Notes: generated by a model from the letters alone, not told the origin. Counted from the first letter of the stretch, positions 17,430 to 28,266 are shown. The stretch is 64,000 bases of DNA from Burkholderiales bacterium (GCA_030684405.1 JAUXYA010000021.1:186001-250000), one strand, 5' to 3'. A program made the numbers and translations.

Positions 17430-18761
17430 TCAGGTCCGGGCGACGCTGGCGAGCACTGCGAAGTAATCCGGGAAGGTCTTGGCCACGCAGTCCGGGTCGT
17501 TGATGCGCACGCCCACCCCGCCCAACGCTGCCAGCGAGAAGCACATGGCCATGCGATGGTCGTCGTAGGTATCGATGGCGGCGTCGGCGATCCAGCGCGT
17601 CGGCGGTGAGACTTTCAGGTAATCAGCACCCTCTTCCACGCCGGCACCGAGCTTGACCAGTTCCTTGGCCATCGCCGCGATGCGATCGGTTTCCTTCACC
17701 CGCCAGCTTGCGATGTTGCGCAGCGTCGTCGTGCCGTCGGCAAACAGCGCCGTCACGGCCAGCGTCATAGCCGCATCGGGGATGTGGTTGCAATCGATGT
17801 CCACGGCACGCAGCTTTCCATTGGCCCGGGCCACGTCCCCGGCAGTCGCCTCAATCCAGTGTTCGCCCATTGTGACCGCTGCCCCCATTTGCTCCAGCGC
17901 GCCGGCAAAGCGCACATCGCCCTGGGTGCTGTTGCGGCCGACGCCCTCGACACGCACTGGCCCGCCCCCGCTGAGGCCGGCAATCGCGCCGGCGGCGAGG
18001 AAATAGGATGCTGAAGAGGCGTCACCTTCCACGTACAGGTCGCCCGGACTGACATAACGGGCAGCGGCCGGCACCGTGAACGAGGCCCAGCCATCCCGCT
18101 CGACGGTAACGCCGAACTGGCGCATCGCGTTGAGCGTGATCTCGACGTAAGGCTTGGAAATCAGTTCACCTTCCATGCGCACGCGGGTCCGCGCCCCCAG
18201 CAACGGCAACGCCATCAACAGGCCGGTCAGGTACTGGCTCGACACATTGCCGCGGATCGACACTTCGGCGCGCGGTGCGGGCGCGCCCTTGTGGATCGCC
18301 AGCGGCGGAAAACCCACGCTGCCAAGGTAGTCGATGGCAGCGCCCAGCTGGCGCAGCGCATCGACCAGATCGCCGATCGGGCGCTCGTGCATGCGCGGCA
18401 CGCCGTCAATGGTGTATTCGCCGCCGTTGAGCGCAAGCACCGCGGTCAGCGGACGCACTGCGGTGCCGGCATTACCCAGAAAAAGGTCAGCGCGTTTACC
18501 GGGGAGTGCTCCGCCGGCACCATGGACCCGCAGCGTGCGCTCGCCGGCCGCCTCCCAGTGCACACCCAGCTCGCGCAGTGCTGCCAGCATCAGGCGGGTG
18601 TCATCGGAATCGAGTACTTCGCGCAGCGTGGTCGTGCCCTGGGCCAGCGCCGCCAGCAGCAGTGTGCGGTTGGAGATGCTCTTGGAACCGGGCAGCCGGA
18701 TCGAGCCACTGACGTCGCGGATCGGCTGCAAATCGAGAAAGGCAGGCCGTCCCGCGCTCAT
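17430..18761 (-). CDS. aroA: 3-phosphoshikimate 1-carboxyvinyltransferase (EPSP synthase)
   Basis: A 443-residue enzyme joining shikimate 3-phosphate and phosphoenolpyruvate, the penultimate step to chorismate. Landmarks are [18 protein letters not shown] near the start, [13 protein letters not shown], and the late [14 protein letters not shown] segment with the active-site lysine and arginine. It is embedded in tyrA-aroA-cmk-rpsA, so aromatic synthesis and translation genes are co-transcribed. The [12 protein letters not shown] motif resembles the ordinary glyphosate-sensitive class I form. Confidence 0.95.
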   Translation of the reverse strand: MSAGRPAFLDLQPIRDVSGSIRLPGSKSISNRTLLLAALAQGTTTLREVLDSDDTRLMLAALRELGVHWEAAGERTLRVHGAGGALPGKRADLFLGNAGTAVRPLTAVLALNGGEYTIDGVPRMHERPIGDLVDALRQLGAAIDYLGSVGFPPLAIHKGAPAPRAEVSIRGNVSSQYLTGLLMALPLLGARTRVRMEGELISKPYVEITLNAMRQFGVTVERDGWASFTVPAAARYVSPGDLYVEGDASSASYFLAAGAIAGLSGGGPVRVEGVGRNSTQGDVRFAGALEQMGAAVTMGEHWIEATAGDVARANGKLRAVDIDCNHIPDAAMTLAVTALFADGTTTLRNIASWRVKETDRIAAMAKELVKLGAGVEEGADYLKVSPPTRWIADAAIDTYDDHRMAMCFSLAALGGVGVRINDPDCVAKTFPDYFAVLASVART

Positions 18762-18771
18762 TGGGCCGTCC

Positions 18772-19653
18772 TCATTGGGGCTTTTTCAGCAGCCAGCGCG
18801 CCCTTGCCTGCCGCGCGCTGCGGAACATCACTTCCAGTGCCTCGCCATCGCCGGCCGCCAGTGCGGCACGCGCCGCCTCCAGTTCGGCGAGGGTGCCATC
18901 GAGCAGCGGCACCAGCGCCTCGCGGTTGGCAATACAGATATCGCGCCACATTTCCGGCGAGCTGCCGGCAATGCGCACGGTGTCGCGCAGTCCACCGCCG
19001 GAAAAGCCGAGCAGGCGCTTCGCGTCGCGGCGCTTGCCAAGCTGGTGTACCAGCGCAAAGGCGATCACATGCGGCAGATGGCTGACTGCACCGAAAATTT
19101 CGTCGTGTTCGGCCGCATCGAGCCGGACGATGTTCGCGCCGCAGGCCAGCCAGGCCGCCCTCACCAGGCGCAGCGCTGCAGCTTTTGTTTCCTGCTGCGG
19201 CAACAGAATCAGATTACGGTCACGGAACAGTTCGGGAAAGGCCGCCGCCGCACCGCTGTGTTCGGTGCCGGCAATCGGATGCGCGGGCACGAACATCGGG
19301 AAATGGCTGCCGAGATGGCGGCGGGCTGCGGCGATGACGTCCTGCTTGGTGCTGCCGGCATCGGTAACCACAGTCTGCTGCGACAGCGCCGGCGCGATGC
19401 GCGCGAAAATGCCGGGCATCTGGCCCACCGGCGCACCGACCAGCACCAGGTCTGCGTCGACGACCGCCTTCGCGGCATCGGTCTCAGCCTTGTCAATGAC
19501 GCCGAGGCGCAGTGCATCATTCAGGTTTTTCCGGCTGCGGCCAACGCCGACCACTTCCTTCACCAGCCGTGCCTTTTTCAGCGCCAGCGCGAAGGAACCG
19601 CCGATGAGGCCGACACCGATCACCACCAGTTTGCGAATGCGCGGCTTGGCCAC
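18772..19653 (-). CDS. tyrA: Prephenate dehydrogenase
   Basis: A roughly 293-residue NAD(P)-dependent enzyme converting prephenate to 4-hydroxyphenylpyruvate for tyrosine. The nucleotide-binding motif is [25 protein letters not shown] carries the catalytic histidine, and [15 protein letters not shown] belongs to the dimerisation helices. The hisC stop overlaps an in-frame TTG at 19659; the GTG at 19653 is the more orthodox start. It lacks a chorismate mutase domain, which is supplied by PheA. Confidence 0.92.
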   Translation of the reverse strand: MAKPRIRKLVVIGVGLIGGSFALALKKARLVKEVVGVGRSRKNLNDALRLGVIDKAETDAAKAVVDADLVLVGAPVGQMPGIFARIAPALSQQTVVTDAGSTKQDVIAAARRHLGSHFPMFVPAHPIAGTEHSGAAAAFPELFRDRNLILLPQQETKAAALRLVRAAWLACGANIVRLDAAEHDEIFGAVSHLPHVIAFALVHQLGKRRDAKRLLGFSGGGLRDTVRIAGSSPEMWRDICIANREALVPLLDGTLAELEAARAALAAGDGEALEVMFRSARQARARWLLKKPQ

Positions 19654-19655
19654 GT

Positions 19656-20753
19656 TCAACCCAGCGCCTGCTTCAGCACTTCAAGGAAGCGCGCGTTTTC
19701 GGAGCCGAGGCCGACCGACACGCGCAGGTGCTCCGGCATGCCGTAGCCCGCGATCGGACGCACGATGACGCCCTGGCGCAGCAGCTTCTGGAACACCGCA
19801 CCCGCCTGCGGCACGGCGAAGGTGACGAAATTTCCGGACGAAGGGATGTGCACCAGTCCGAGTTTTCCGAGGCCGGCGACGATCTGGTCCATGCCGCGGC
19901 AATTGAGTTCGTAGCTCTCGCGCAGGAAATCCTCGTCATCGAGCGCCGCTGCCGCCGCCGTCAGCGACAGGCTGTTGACGTTGAAAGGCTGGCGCACACG
20001 ATTCATCAGGTCGGCCACTTCAGGCGCCGCCAGAGCGTAACCGACGCGCAGGCCGGCAAGGCCATAGACCTTGGAAAAAGTGCGGGTGATAACCAGATTC
20101 GGATATTGCTTCAGCCAGGCGATGCTGTCGTAACGGAAATCAGGACGCAGGTATTCGGTATAAGCCTCGTCCAGCACCAACAGTACGTCGCTCGGCAATG
20201 CGGCGATGAATTTCTCCAGTTCGGCGCCGGTTACGAAGGTGCCGGTGGGATTGTTCGGATTGGCAACAAACACGATGCGCGTATCCGGGCGCACAGCCGC
20301 TGCCATCGCAGCGAGGTCGTGTCCGAATTTGCGGGCCGGAACGACAATGCCCTGCGCGCCGACGGCTTGCACGGCGAGCGGATAAACCGCAAAGGCATGT
20401 TGCGCGTAGACCGCAGTCAACCCAGGTGCGAGAAATGCGCGGGCCGCCAACTCGAGCACATCGTTGGAGCCGTTGCCGAGCACGACGCCATCGAGGCCTA
20501 TGTTGAAGCGGCGCGACAGCGCCTGCTTCAGTTCAAATCCGTTGCCATCCGGGTAACGTGCGAGATCATCGAGCTGCGCGCGCATCGCGGCTGCGGCCTT
20601 GGGACTCACGCCCAGGGGATTTTCGTTGGAGGCGAGCTTGATGATGCCCGCCTCATCGAGGCCCAGTTCGCGCGCCAGTTCGGAGGTCGGTTTGCCCGGC
20701 TGATACGGCGCTATGGCGCGGATGTAGCCAGGCGCGAGATCGCACACGCTCAT
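19656..20753 (-). CDS. hisC: Histidinol-phosphate aminotransferase
   Basis: A 365-residue class I/II PLP aminotransferase. The PLP lysine is in [17 protein letters not shown], and LASNENPLG near the N-terminus and [12 protein letters not shown] are typical of HisC. In betaproteobacteria the copy between pheA and tyrA often serves aromatic amino acid transamination as well as histidine synthesis. That double role is inferred from position. The 33-bp gap to pheA contains an AT-rich IHF-like element. Confidence 0.92.
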   Translation of the reverse strand: MSVCDLAPGYIRAIAPYQPGKPTSELARELGLDEAGIIKLASNENPLGVSPKAAAAMRAQLDDLARYPDGNGFELKQALSRRFNIGLDGVVLGNGSNDVLELAARAFLAPGLTAVYAQHAFAVYPLAVQAVGAQGIVVPARKFGHDLAAMAAAVRPDTRIVFVANPNNPTGTFVTGAELEKFIAALPSDVLLVLDEAYTEYLRPDFRYDSIAWLKQYPNLVITRTFSKVYGLAGLRVGYALAAPEVADLMNRVRQPFNVNSLSLTAAAAALDDEDFLRESYELNCRGMDQIVAGLGKLGLVHIPSSGNFVTFAVPQAGAVFQKLLRQGVIVRPIAGYGMPEHLRVSVGLGSENARFLEVLKQALG

Positions 20754-20761
20754 TTAATAAT

Positions 20762-20784
20762 TACCAATAAAATCAGATACTTAT
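20762..20784 (+). promoter_or_regulatory. AT-rich 23-bp element with IHF-like core
   Basis: TACCAATAAAATCAG followed by ATACTTAT fills the hisC-pheA gap. The core AATCAG-ATAC-TTA is one mismatch from the IHF consensus. It matches the copies at 43472, 57335 and 59490 at nearly every position. Confidence 0.5.
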
Positions 20785-20786
20785 AA

Positions 20787-21848
20787 TCATGCCGCAGGAT
20801 ATGAACCGAGCACCTTGACGAAAGCCGCCTTGCGCCCGAGTGCCGCCAGCGCTTTCGCCACACGCGGCTCCTGTTGGTGACCTTCGATGTCGATGTAGAA
20901 CACGTACTCCCAGCGTCCGGTGCGTGCCGGCCGCGATTCAAGGCGGGTCATGCTGACGCCATGCCGGGCCAGTGGCGTGAGCAGGTCATGCACGGCACCC
21001 GGCACATTGCGCGTGGACAGAATCAGCGAGGTCTTGTCACGGCCGGAGGGCAGCACCTCCTCCATGCCGATCACCGCGAAGCGCGTGGTGTTCTTCGGAT
21101 CATCTTCGATGTTGCGGGACAGCACCTGCAAGCCGTAGAGCGTGGCCGCGGTGCGGCTGGCAATCGCCGCCGAGCGACGATCGCGGCTGGCAAGTCGCGC
21201 AGCTTCAGCATTGCTGACCACCGCCACGCGCTCGGCTTCGGGCAGATGGCGCGACAGCCAATGCTGGCATTGCGCGAGGCTTTGAGTATGTGAGTAGACA
21301 ATGCGAATATCGATGCGCCGTTTCGCCACGCTCATCAGGTTCTGCCGTACCGGCAGCATCACTTCGCCGCAGACCCGCGCCGAGGTGTTGAGCAGGAGAT
21401 CGAGAGTGCGGCCCACCGCGCCTTCGGTGGAATTTTCAACGGGCACCACGCCATAACCGGCGGCGCCGGTCTCGACGGCACGGAACACTTCGTCGATGGT
21501 GGCATGGGGCTGCGAATCGGTGGACGAGCCGAAATGCTTGACCACGGCTTCCTGGCTGAAGGTGCCCTCAGGACCGAGGTAGGCCACCGCCAACTGGTCT
21601 TCCAGCGCGCGGCAGGCCGACATGACTTCGGTGAACAATCGGGTGAGGGCCGCAGCGGACAGTGGGCCACGATTCAGTTCGCGGACGCGCCGCAGTACCT
21701 GCGCTTCGCGCTCCGGTTTGTAGGCTGCCGCGTTGCCCTTCGCCTGCCAGGCCTGCTGCGCCAGCTTTGCGCGCGCTGAAAGCAGGCTGACCAGACGAGC
21801 GTCGAGGGCGTCGATCTTGTTGCGAATGTCGCTGAGTGCCTTGGCCAT
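20787..21848 (-). CDS. pheA: Bifunctional chorismate mutase / prephenate dehydratase (P-protein)
   Basis: A 353-residue enzyme of phenylalanine synthesis. Residues 1-90 form the AroQ chorismate mutase helices (DIRNKIDALDARLVSLL). The prephenate dehydratase domain follows with LGPEGTFSQEAV and the VPVENSTEGAVG catalytic segment. The C-terminal ACT domain has TRLESRPARTGRWEYVFYID, where the ESRP motif binds feedback-inhibiting phenylalanine. Gene order serC-serA-pheA-hisC-tyrA-aroA is one transcriptional direction with short gaps. Confidence 0.95.
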   Translation of the reverse strand: MAKALSDIRNKIDALDARLVSLLSARAKLAQQAWQAKGNAAAYKPEREAQVLRRVRELNRGPLSAAALTRLFTEVMSACRALEDQLAVAYLGPEGTFSQEAVVKHFGSSTDSQPHATIDEVFRAVETGAAGYGVVPVENSTEGAVGRTLDLLLNTSARVCGEVMLPVRQNLMSVAKRRIDIRIVYSHTQSLAQCQHWLSRHLPEAERVAVVSNAEAARLASRDRRSAAIASRTAATLYGLQVLSRNIEDDPKNTTRFAVIGMEEVLPSGRDKTSLILSTRNVPGAVHDLLTPLARHGVSMTRLESRPARTGRWEYVFYIDIEGHQQEPRVAKALAALGRKAAFVKVLGSYPAA

Positions 21849-21867
21849 GCTTGCGGATGACTCGTGG

Positions 21868-23049
21868 TCAGTGTGCCAGCAGGTATCTTACCGCCAGCAC
21901 GCCTTTGATCGCCGAGAGTTCCGCAACCACGGTTGCCGGCGCCGCGCTCTCGACGTCGACCAGGGTATAGGCCATGTCGCCGCGCGACTTGTTGAGCATG
22001 TTGTGGATGTTGAGCCCCGCCCGCGCCAGCGTGGTCGTTATCTGACCCACCATATTGGGCACATTGGAATGCGGGATCGCCAGGCGAAACTGCGATTCGC
22101 GCGGCATCACCGCCTCGGCAAAGTTCACCGCATTGCGGATGTTGCCGTGCTCCAGAAAATCGCGCACCTGGTCAGCCACCATCACCGCGCAGTTATCCTC
22201 GGCCTCGCGCGTCGAGGCGCCGAGGTGCGGCAGCGCCATTACCTGCGGGTGCCCCGCCAGCTTCTGGGCCGGGAAATCGCAGATATAAGCACGCAGCTTT
22301 TTGGCGGCCAGCGCTTCCAGCACCGCGTCGTTGTCGACGATGCCCTCGCGGGAAAAATTCAGCAGGTATCCGCCCTTGTGCAGCAGCTGCAGGCGCTGGG
22401 CGTTGATCAGGTTGCGCGTCGCATTGAACAGCGGCACGTGCACGGTCACGAAATCCGCGGCCTTCATGACCTCCTCGATCGAATGCGCCTTGCGCACCTG
22501 TGAGGGCAGGCTCCAGGCCGCGTCGACGGTGATTTCCGGGTCGTAGCCCAGCACGTCCATGCCGAGCTTGATCGCAGCATCGGCCACCAAACTGCCGATC
22601 TTGCCCAGGCCGATGACGCCCAGCGTGCGTCCCGGCAGTTCAATGCCGGCAAACTGTTTCTTGCCTTCCTCGACCAGCTTGTGCAGCGCATGGTCGTCCC
22701 CGCTCAAACCCTCGACGAAACGCGCCGCCGGCAGCAGGTTGCGCGCGGAGATCAGCAGCGCGGCGATCACCAGTTCCTTGACCGCGTTGGCATTCGCGCC
22801 CGGCGCATTGAACACCGGCGCACCGCGCAGGTTCATCTTGTCCACCGGAATGTTGTTGGTGCCGGCGCCGGCGCGACCGATGGCCATGACGCTCGCCGGG
22901 ATATCCATCTTGTGCATGTCCTGCGAACGCACCAGGATGGCATCAGGATTGACCGTATCAGCACCGACCTGATAACGCTCCTTCGGGAAGCGATGCAGGC
23001 CGACCGCGGCAATCGAGTTGAGCGTCAGGATGCGCAGTGGCTCACCCAT
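21868..23049 (-). CDS. serA: D-3-phosphoglycerate dehydrogenase
   Basis: A 393-residue NAD-dependent dehydrogenase for the first step of serine synthesis. The Rossmann motif is [18 protein letters not shown], the catalytic Arg and Glu lie in [10 protein letters not shown] and the following segment, and [12 protein letters not shown] holds the catalytic histidine. An ACT domain ([27 protein letters not shown]) closes the protein. Its start overlaps the serC end by 8 bp, so the two serine genes are translationally coupled. Confidence 0.93.
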   Translation of the reverse strand: MGEPLRILTLNSIAAVGLHRFPKERYQVGADTVNPDAILVRSQDMHKMDIPASVMAIGRAGAGTNNIPVDKMNLRGAPVFNAPGANANAVKELVIAALLISARNLLPAARFVEGLSGDDHALHKLVEEGKKQFAGIELPGRTLGVIGLGKIGSLVADAAIKLGMDVLGYDPEITVDAAWSLPSQVRKAHSIEEVMKAADFVTVHVPLFNATRNLINAQRLQLLHKGGYLLNFSREGIVDNDAVLEALAAKKLRAYICDFPAQKLAGHPQVMALPHLGASTREAEDNCAVMVADQVRDFLEHGNIRNAVNFAEAVMPRESQFRLAIPHSNVPNMVGQITTTLARAGLNIHNMLNKSRGDMAYTLVDVESAAPATVVAELSAIKGVLAVRYLLAH

Positions 23050-24124
23050 GTTTGCGCTCGAATTCCTTCAAGCACTCAACCAGCGCCTGCACACCCTCGA
23101 CCGGCATCGCATTGTAGATTGATGCACGCATGCCGCCGACCGAACGGTGGCCCTTCAGCTGTGTCAGTCCGGCCGCTTCAGTGGTCTGCAGGAAAGCCTT
23201 GTCGAGATCGGCACTGCGCAGCGTGAACGGTACGTTCATCAGCGAACGGTCGTCCTTCGCTACCGGTGAATGGTAGAACTCGGTCTGGTCGAGATAATCG
23301 TAAAGCAGCGCCGCCTTGCTGCGGTTGACCTGCTCCATCTTCGCCAGCCCGCCCTGCTTCTTCAGCCACTGGAACACCAGTCCCGCCATATAGATGCCGT
23401 AGGTCGCCGGCGTGTTCGACATCGAGTCGTTCTCCGCCTGCACCTTGTAGTCAAACACCGTCGGCGTAACCGGCAACGCCTGGCCCAGCAGGTCATCGCG
23501 GACAATGACAATGGTCAGCCCCGCCGGCCCGATGTTTTTCTGCGCACCGGCGTAGATCAGGCCGTACTTCGAGACGTCCATCGGGCGCGACAGGATGTGC
23601 GAGGACATATCCGCCACCAGCGGCACCTCGCCGGTATCCGGCACCCAGTGAAACTCGACGCCCCCGATCGTCTCGTTGGTGGTGACGTGGACATAGGCCG
23701 CATCGGGATCGAGCTTCCACTCGGACTGCTTCGGCGCGCGCGTGAAATTGTCGCCCTCGGAACTCGCCGCAACATTGACCTTGCAGTACTTTTTGGCATC
23801 GGTTATCGCCTTCTTCGACCACTGCCCGGTATTGACGTAGTCGGCGCGGTCCTTGCCACGCAGCAGGTTCATCGGCACCACGGCAAACTGCGCCGAGGCC
23901 CCGCCCTGCAGGAACAGCACCTTGTAGTTCTTCGGGATTGCCATCAACTCGCGCAGGTCAGCTTCGGCACGGGCATGGATGTCGACGAACTCCTTGCCGC
24001 GATGGCTCATTTCCATGACCGACATGCCACTGCCCTGCCAGTCAAGCATCTCCGCCGCGGCCTGCCGCAATACGGGTTCCGGCAGAACAGCCGGGCCGGC
24101 GCTGAAATTAAATACTCGCGTCAT
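23042..24124 (-). CDS. serC: Phosphoserine aminotransferase
   Basis: A 360-residue class V PLP aminotransferase making O-phosphoserine, also used in pyridoxine synthesis. The N-terminus [18 protein letters not shown] is typical and the PLP lysine lies in [14 protein letters not shown]. The ATG at 24124 has an AGGAAA upstream; a TTG one codon earlier is unlikely. It lies between gyrA and serA, the conserved order in betaproteobacteria. Confidence 0.95.
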   Translation of the reverse strand: MTRVFNFSAGPAVLPEPVLRQAAAEMLDWQGSGMSVMEMSHRGKEFVDIHARAEADLRELMAIPKNYKVLFLQGGASAQFAVVPMNLLRGKDRADYVNTGQWSKKAITDAKKYCKVNVAASSEGDNFTRAPKQSEWKLDPDAAYVHVTTNETIGGVEFHWVPDTGEVPLVADMSSHILSRPMDVSKYGLIYAGAQKNIGPAGLTIVIVRDDLLGQALPVTPTVFDYKVQAENDSMSNTPATYGIYMAGLVFQWLKKQGGLAKMEQVNRSKAALLYDYLDQTEFYHSPVAKDDRSLMNVPFTLRSADLDKAFLQTTEAAGLTQLKGHRSVGGMRASIYNAMPVEGVQALVECLKEFERKHG

Positions 24125-24174
24125 CAACGAATTTCCTGTTTTTTGCGGTGACTGGGGATTGGTAAGCAGTAAGT

Positions 24175-24300
24175 GGTGAGCGGTGAGCGGTGAGCGGTGA
24201 GCGGCAAACCTGTCTTACAACTGCATCATTCACTGTTTTTTACTGTTCACTGTTCACTGTTCACTGTTCACTCTTCACTGTTCACTCTTCACCGCTCACC
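24175..24300. repeat. Heptamer tandem repeats in fold-back arrangement
   Basis: Four consecutive GGTGAGC heptamers at 24175-24202 face, some 40 bp later, a run of TGTTCAC-type heptamers (24243 onward) ending CCGCTCACC. The left and right arrays are related as reverse complements, so the serC-gyrA spacer can fold back on itself. A degenerate version lies at 49700-49840. Confidence 0.8.
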
Positions 24301-24302
24301 CA

Positions 24303-26846
24303 TCACTCGTCCTCATCCGTTTCAACGATGGTCTCCATGCCGACCAGCTTCTCGCCTTCGTCGAGGTTGATCAGGCGCACGCCCTGGGTCGAGCGACCCT
24401 GTTCACGCACTTCCTTGACGCGGGTGCGGATCAGCACACCGCCGGTGGTGATCAACATGATCTCGTCTTCCTTGGTTACCATCTGCGCGCCCACCAGCTT
24501 GCCATTGCGGTCGCTGGCCTGGATCGCGATCATGCCTTGCGTACCGCGGCCGTGACGCGTGTATTCCGCCACCGGTGTGCGTTTGCCGTAACCGTTTTCG
24601 GTTGCTGTCAGCACCGACCGGATCTCATCGTTCGGTGTGAGCAACGATATAACCTTTTGTTTTGATTGAAGTTTCATGCCACGCACACCGGCTGCCGCAC
24701 GCCCCATCGCGCGCACTTCGGTCTCGCTGAAGCGGACCGCCTTGCCGGCATCCGAGAACAGCATGATGTCCTGCTTGCCGTCGGTGATCGCAACGCCAAT
24801 CAGGTAGTCGCCATCGTCGAGGTTGACCGCGATGATGCCCTTGGCCATCGGCCGTGAAAACGCCGACAGTGCAGTTTTCTTCACCGTGCCGGTCGAGGTC
24901 GCCATGAACACGAAATGATCGTCGTCGAACTCTTTCACCGGCAGGATCGCGGTAATTTTCTCATGCTCCATCAAGGGCACGAGGTTGACGATCGGCCTGC
25001 CGCGCGAGGCGCGGCTGCCCACCGGCACCGCATACACCTTGATCCAGTAGACCCGGCCACGGTTGGAGAAGCAGAGGATGTAATCGTGGGTGTTGGCGAT
25101 GAACAGCTTCTCGACGAAATCGTCATCTTTGGTCGTGGTCGCCTGCTTGCCGCGGCCGCCGCGCTTCTGCGCGCGGTAGTCGGCGATCGGCTGCGATTTC
25201 ATGTAGCCGCCGTGGGACAAGGTGACGACCACGTCCTCGGGCTGGATCAGATCCTCGGTGCTGAGATCCTGGGTCTGGGTGACGATCTCGCTGCGGCGTT
25301 CGTCGCCGTAGAGCTTCTTCACGTCCACCAGTTCGCCGGAAATGATCTTGGTCACGCGCCCCGGCTTGTCGAGAATGTCGAGCAGGTCGGTGATCTTGTC
25401 CATGGTCTCGCGGTACTCGGCGACGATCTTGTCCTGCTCCAGCGCAGTCAGTCGCGCCAGACGCAGTTCGAGAATCTGCTGGGCCTGCGCGTCCGACAGC
25501 CGATAACCCTTCTTCTGCAGACCGAATTCATCGCCCAGCCCGTCCGGGCGGTAGGAGGCGCCCTCGGCACGCTCCAGCAGTTCTTCCACCAGCTTCGAAC
25601 GCCAGAAACGCGCCATCAGCTCGCGCTTGGCATCCGCAGGCGTTGGAGCTGCCTTGATCAGTGCGATGACTTCGTCGACGTTCGACAGTGCCACCGCCAG
25701 ACCTTCCAGCAGATGGCCGCGTTCGCGCGCCTTGCGCAATTCGAACACCGTGCGGCGGGTCACCACCTCGCGGCGGTGGCGCAGGAAGGCTTCGAGGAAC
25801 TGCTTCAGGTTGAGCAGGCGCGGCTGGCCGTCGACCAGTGCCACCATGTTCATGCCGAAACTTTCCTGCATCTGCGTGTCTTTCCACAGATTGTTCAGGA
25901 CAATCTCCGGCACCTCCCCGCGTTTGAGTTCGATCACCGCCCGCATGCCCGACTTGTCCGACTCGTCGCGAATGTCGGAAATGCCCTCGAGCCTTTTCTC
26001 ACGCACCAACTCGCCGATTTTCATCAGCAGGTTGGCCTTGTTGACCTGGTACGGCAGTTCGTCGATGACGATCGACACGCGCCCGCCCTTTTCCGCCTCC
26101 TCGAAATGCGTGCGCGCACGCATGATCACGCGGCCACGTCCGGTGCGATAACCATCGCGCACGCCGGACACGCCGTAGATGATGCCGGCGGTCGGAAAAT
26201 CCGGCGCCGGCACGATTTCAATCAACTCGTCGATGCTGATATCCGGATTCTTCAGCAGCGCCTGGCAGGCCTCGACGACCTCGCCCAGGTTGTGCGGCGG
26301 AATATTGGTGGCCATACCCACCGCGATGCCGGAAGAGCCGTTGATCAGCAGGTTCGGCACCTTGGTCGGCAGCGCAACCGGTTCTTTTTCCTTGCCGTCA
26401 TAGTTATCGACAAAATCGACGGTTTCCATGTCGATGTCAGCGAGCATGTCGGCGGTGATCTTGTTCATCCGGCACTCGGTGTAGCGATAAGCCGCCGCCG
26501 AATCACCGTCGACCGAGCCGAAGTTGCCCTGGCCGTCGATCAGCATGTAGCGCATCGAGAAACTCTGCGCCATGCGTACCAGCGCCTCGTAGGTGGCGCT
26601 GTCGCCGTGAGGATGGTATTTGCCGAGCACGTCGCCGACCACGCGCGCGCACTTTACATACGGACGGTTCCAGGCAGTGTTGGCTTCATGCATCGCAAAC
26701 AGGATGCGGCGGTGCACCGGCTTCAGGCCATCGCGCACGTCGGGCAGCGCTCGCCCGACGATCACACTCATTGCATAGTCCAGATACGAACGCCGCATCT
26801 CCTCTTCGAGGCTGATGGGCAGGGTTTCTTTGGCGAATTGATCCAT
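24303..26846 (-). CDS. gyrA: DNA gyrase subunit A
   Basis: An 847-residue type II topoisomerase subunit that breaks and rejoins DNA. The catalytic tyrosine is Tyr122 in [10 protein letters not shown]. The quinolone-resistance region [17 protein letters not shown] has Ser at 83 and Glu at 87 (E. coli numbering coincides); E. coli has Asp at 87. The C-terminal half carries the DNA-wrapping repeats, including the GyrA-box RGGRGKQ typical of gyrase and absent from ParC. It starts a long downstream run with serC. Confidence 0.97.
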   Translation of the reverse strand: MDQFAKETLPISLEEEMRRSYLDYAMSVIVGRALPDVRDGLKPVHRRILFAMHEANTAWNRPYVKCARVVGDVLGKYHPHGDSATYEALVRMAQSFSMRYMLIDGQGNFGSVDGDSAAAYRYTECRMNKITADMLADIDMETVDFVDNYDGKEKEPVALPTKVPNLLINGSSGIAVGMATNIPPHNLGEVVEACQALLKNPDISIDELIEIVPAPDFPTAGIIYGVSGVRDGYRTGRGRVIMRARTHFEEAEKGGRVSIVIDELPYQVNKANLLMKIGELVREKRLEGISDIRDESDKSGMRAVIELKRGEVPEIVLNNLWKDTQMQESFGMNMVALVDGQPRLLNLKQFLEAFLRHRREVVTRRTVFELRKARERGHLLEGLAVALSNVDEVIALIKAAPTPADAKRELMARFWRSKLVEELLERAEGASYRPDGLGDEFGLQKKGYRLSDAQAQQILELRLARLTALEQDKIVAEYRETMDKITDLLDILDKPGRVTKIISGELVDVKKLYGDERRSEIVTQTQDLSTEDLIQPEDVVVTLSHGGYMKSQPIADYRAQKRGGRGKQATTTKDDDFVEKLFIANTHDYILCFSNRGRVYWIKVYAVPVGSRASRGRPIVNLVPLMEHEKITAILPVKEFDDDHFVFMATSTGTVKKTALSAFSRPMAKGIIAVNLDDGDYLIGVAITDGKQDIMLFSDAGKAVRFSETEVRAMGRAAAGVRGMKLQSKQKVISLLTPNDEIRSVLTATENGYGKRTPVAEYTRHGRGTQGMIAIQASDRNGKLVGAQMVTKEDEIMLITTGGVLIRTRVKEVREQGRSTQGVRLINLDEGEKLVGMETIVETDEDE

Positions 26847-27467
26847 GGATTCCGGTTCTTTTTACGCACTGGCCGCCACTGCATCCGGACCAGGCATTGT
26901 GTTGTTACAAAGCGTAGAATTCTAACATGTGGCGACTCCGCTTATCACCTTGCCGGGTACGCCGGACATGGGGTGCAAGCGCCTAGACATGCGCATAAAA
27001 GGCGCCGGTTCGCCTGCATCCGATCAACACGATTTCTTTCGCCACAGTGCGCGGGAAAGTCAGCTAATAAGCGTCATCGCGCCCCGGGTGAACGGGTTGT
27101 TGCCTTCGACCCAAAGGCATGACAAAGCGGTCATGCAGCAACGGCACCCATCAACCGGCCCCCATCAACCATGTCGTCCGGCAACACTGCAGAACGTCTT
27201 TGGCATACGAAATCTGTCGCCCCTCCTGTTCCACAAAGTGAAATACCCCCCACATCCCACCCTGCAACGCAACCGCTTCAGGTGCGGCTTTTCAGCAACA
27301 GGTTCGTGCTTTTTTTTTTGGAATCATGTTAGTATCGCGGCCAAGGTTTACTCGGATATCAGGGATGTGGTATCTAGTGGCCTGTTGGGGAGATTCACTT
27401 TTTCCATTTAGTTTTACCGGCTAACCGGCACGTCCCTACTTTTTCGCAAAACAGGAGGATCAAAAAC
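26847..27467. other. Intergenic region between divergent gyrA and the OmpA-like gene
   Basis: These 620 bp hold the divergent promoters of gyrA and the OmpA-family gene. An open frame at 26929-27411 has no family motif, no ribosome binding site and unusual composition, and I do not call it. Near the right end a T-tract is followed by TG-T-TAGTAT at 27327-27335, a plausible extended -10 for the OmpA-like gene, with about 130 nt of leader. Confidence 0.5.
27327..27335 (+). promoter_or_regulatory. Candidate extended -10 promoter of the OmpA-like gene
   Basis: TG, one base, TAGTAT fits the extended -10 pattern, with a T-tract upstream and no good -35. It is 132 bp ahead of the start codon. Confidence 0.3.
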
Positions 27468-28250
27468 ATGCGTTCAACTCTCAGGATTACCCTCGCAAGC
27501 GCGTTCGTAGCTGCCGCGTTTGCACCTGCGCTGGCGTCTGCGCAGGCCAAGGATGGCTACTTGACGGATACTGCCGGTGGCGTCGTCAAGGCATTGGGCG
27601 CCGGCGTTTGCGTGCGCACCAGCCAGTGGACCCCGGCTCTGGCCATCGCTGAATGCGATCCGGATCTGGTGAAAAAGCCGGCTCCGAAAGCCAAACCGGC
27701 ACCTGCTCCGCAGAAAGCCAAACCGGAAGCCAAACCGGAAGCCAAGCCGGAAGCCAAGCCGAAGCCCAAGAAACCCCAGATGCTCAACATCGAAGAGAAG
27801 ATTGAGCTGCAGGGTATGGAATTCAACAAGGCCGAGATGACCACGGACAACAAGGCTGATCTCGACAAGTTCCTGGGTGCCCTCCAGAAGCCGACCAAAG
27901 CCCGTGCCGCAGTTGCCTTCGGTGCCGTGGTTGTCACTGGCCACACCGACCGTATCGGCAGCCTGAACTACAACATGAAGCTCTCCGAGCGCCGTGCCGT
28001 GGTGGTCAAGGACTACATCGTGTCCAAGGGTGTCGACAGCAAGCTGATCTTCTGGGAAGGCAAAGGCCCGAAACAGCCGATCCCCGTGACCAAGTTCTGC
28101 GACAACAAGATGAAGCGCAAGCAGCTCATCGAGTGTCTCTCGCCGAATCGTCGCGTGACGGTGGAAGTTGTCGGTCGTGCCCAGAGCCTGGCCAAGCCGA
28201 AGCCGGAAGCAAAACCGGAAGCCAAGCCGGAAGCAAAACCGAAACCATAA
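27468..28250 (+). CDS. OmpA-family outer-membrane/peptidoglycan-binding protein with KPEA repeats
   Basis: A 260-residue exported protein. A signal peptide (MRSTLRITLASAFVAAAFAPALASA) is followed by a short domain with two cysteines, a Lys-Pro-rich linker made of repeated KPEA units (about residues 70-103), then the OmpA peptidoglycan-binding domain with VVTGHTDRIGSLNYNMKLSERRA. Unusually, the same KPEA repeats return after the domain and end the protein. It probably tethers the outer membrane to peptidoglycan; no eight-stranded barrel is present. AGGAGG lies upstream of the ATG and a strong terminator follows, so it is monocistronic and probably highly expressed. Confidence 0.88.
   Translation: MRSTLRITLASAFVAAAFAPALASAQAKDGYLTDTAGGVVKALGAGVCVRTSQWTPALAIAECDPDLVKKPAPKAKPAPAPQKAKPEAKPEAKPEAKPKPKKPQMLNIEEKIELQGMEFNKAEMTTDNKADLDKFLGALQKPTKARAAVAFGAVVVTGHTDRIGSLNYNMKLSERRAVVVKDYIVSKGVDSKLIFWEGKGPKQPIPVTKFCDNKMKRKQLIECLSPNRRVTVEVVGRAQSLAKPKPEAKPEAKPEAKPKP
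27714..27763. repeat. 12-bp coding repeat (KPEA units), first array
   Basis: Near-perfect repeats of the 12-mer AACCGGAAGCCA encode the linker between the N-terminal part and the OmpA domain. The same unit recurs at 28192-28247. Confidence 0.8.
28192..28247. repeat. 12-bp coding repeat (KPEA units), second array
   Basis: The KPEA-encoding 12-mer recurs at the 3' end of the same gene, so direct repeats bracket the OmpA domain. Confidence 0.8.
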
Positions 28251-28266
28251 GTTGTTTCGCAATTAG

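Noticed and set aside
24915..27122. 735-codon open frame antisense to gyrA
   Set aside because: It is a shadow frame opposite gyrA, whose third-codon GC bias removes stops; the product is His/Arg-rich with no domains.
26929..27411. 160-codon open frame upstream of the OmpA-like gene
   Set aside because: It shows no family motif, no ribosome binding site and a composition unlike coding sequence, and it runs through the promoter region of the next gene.
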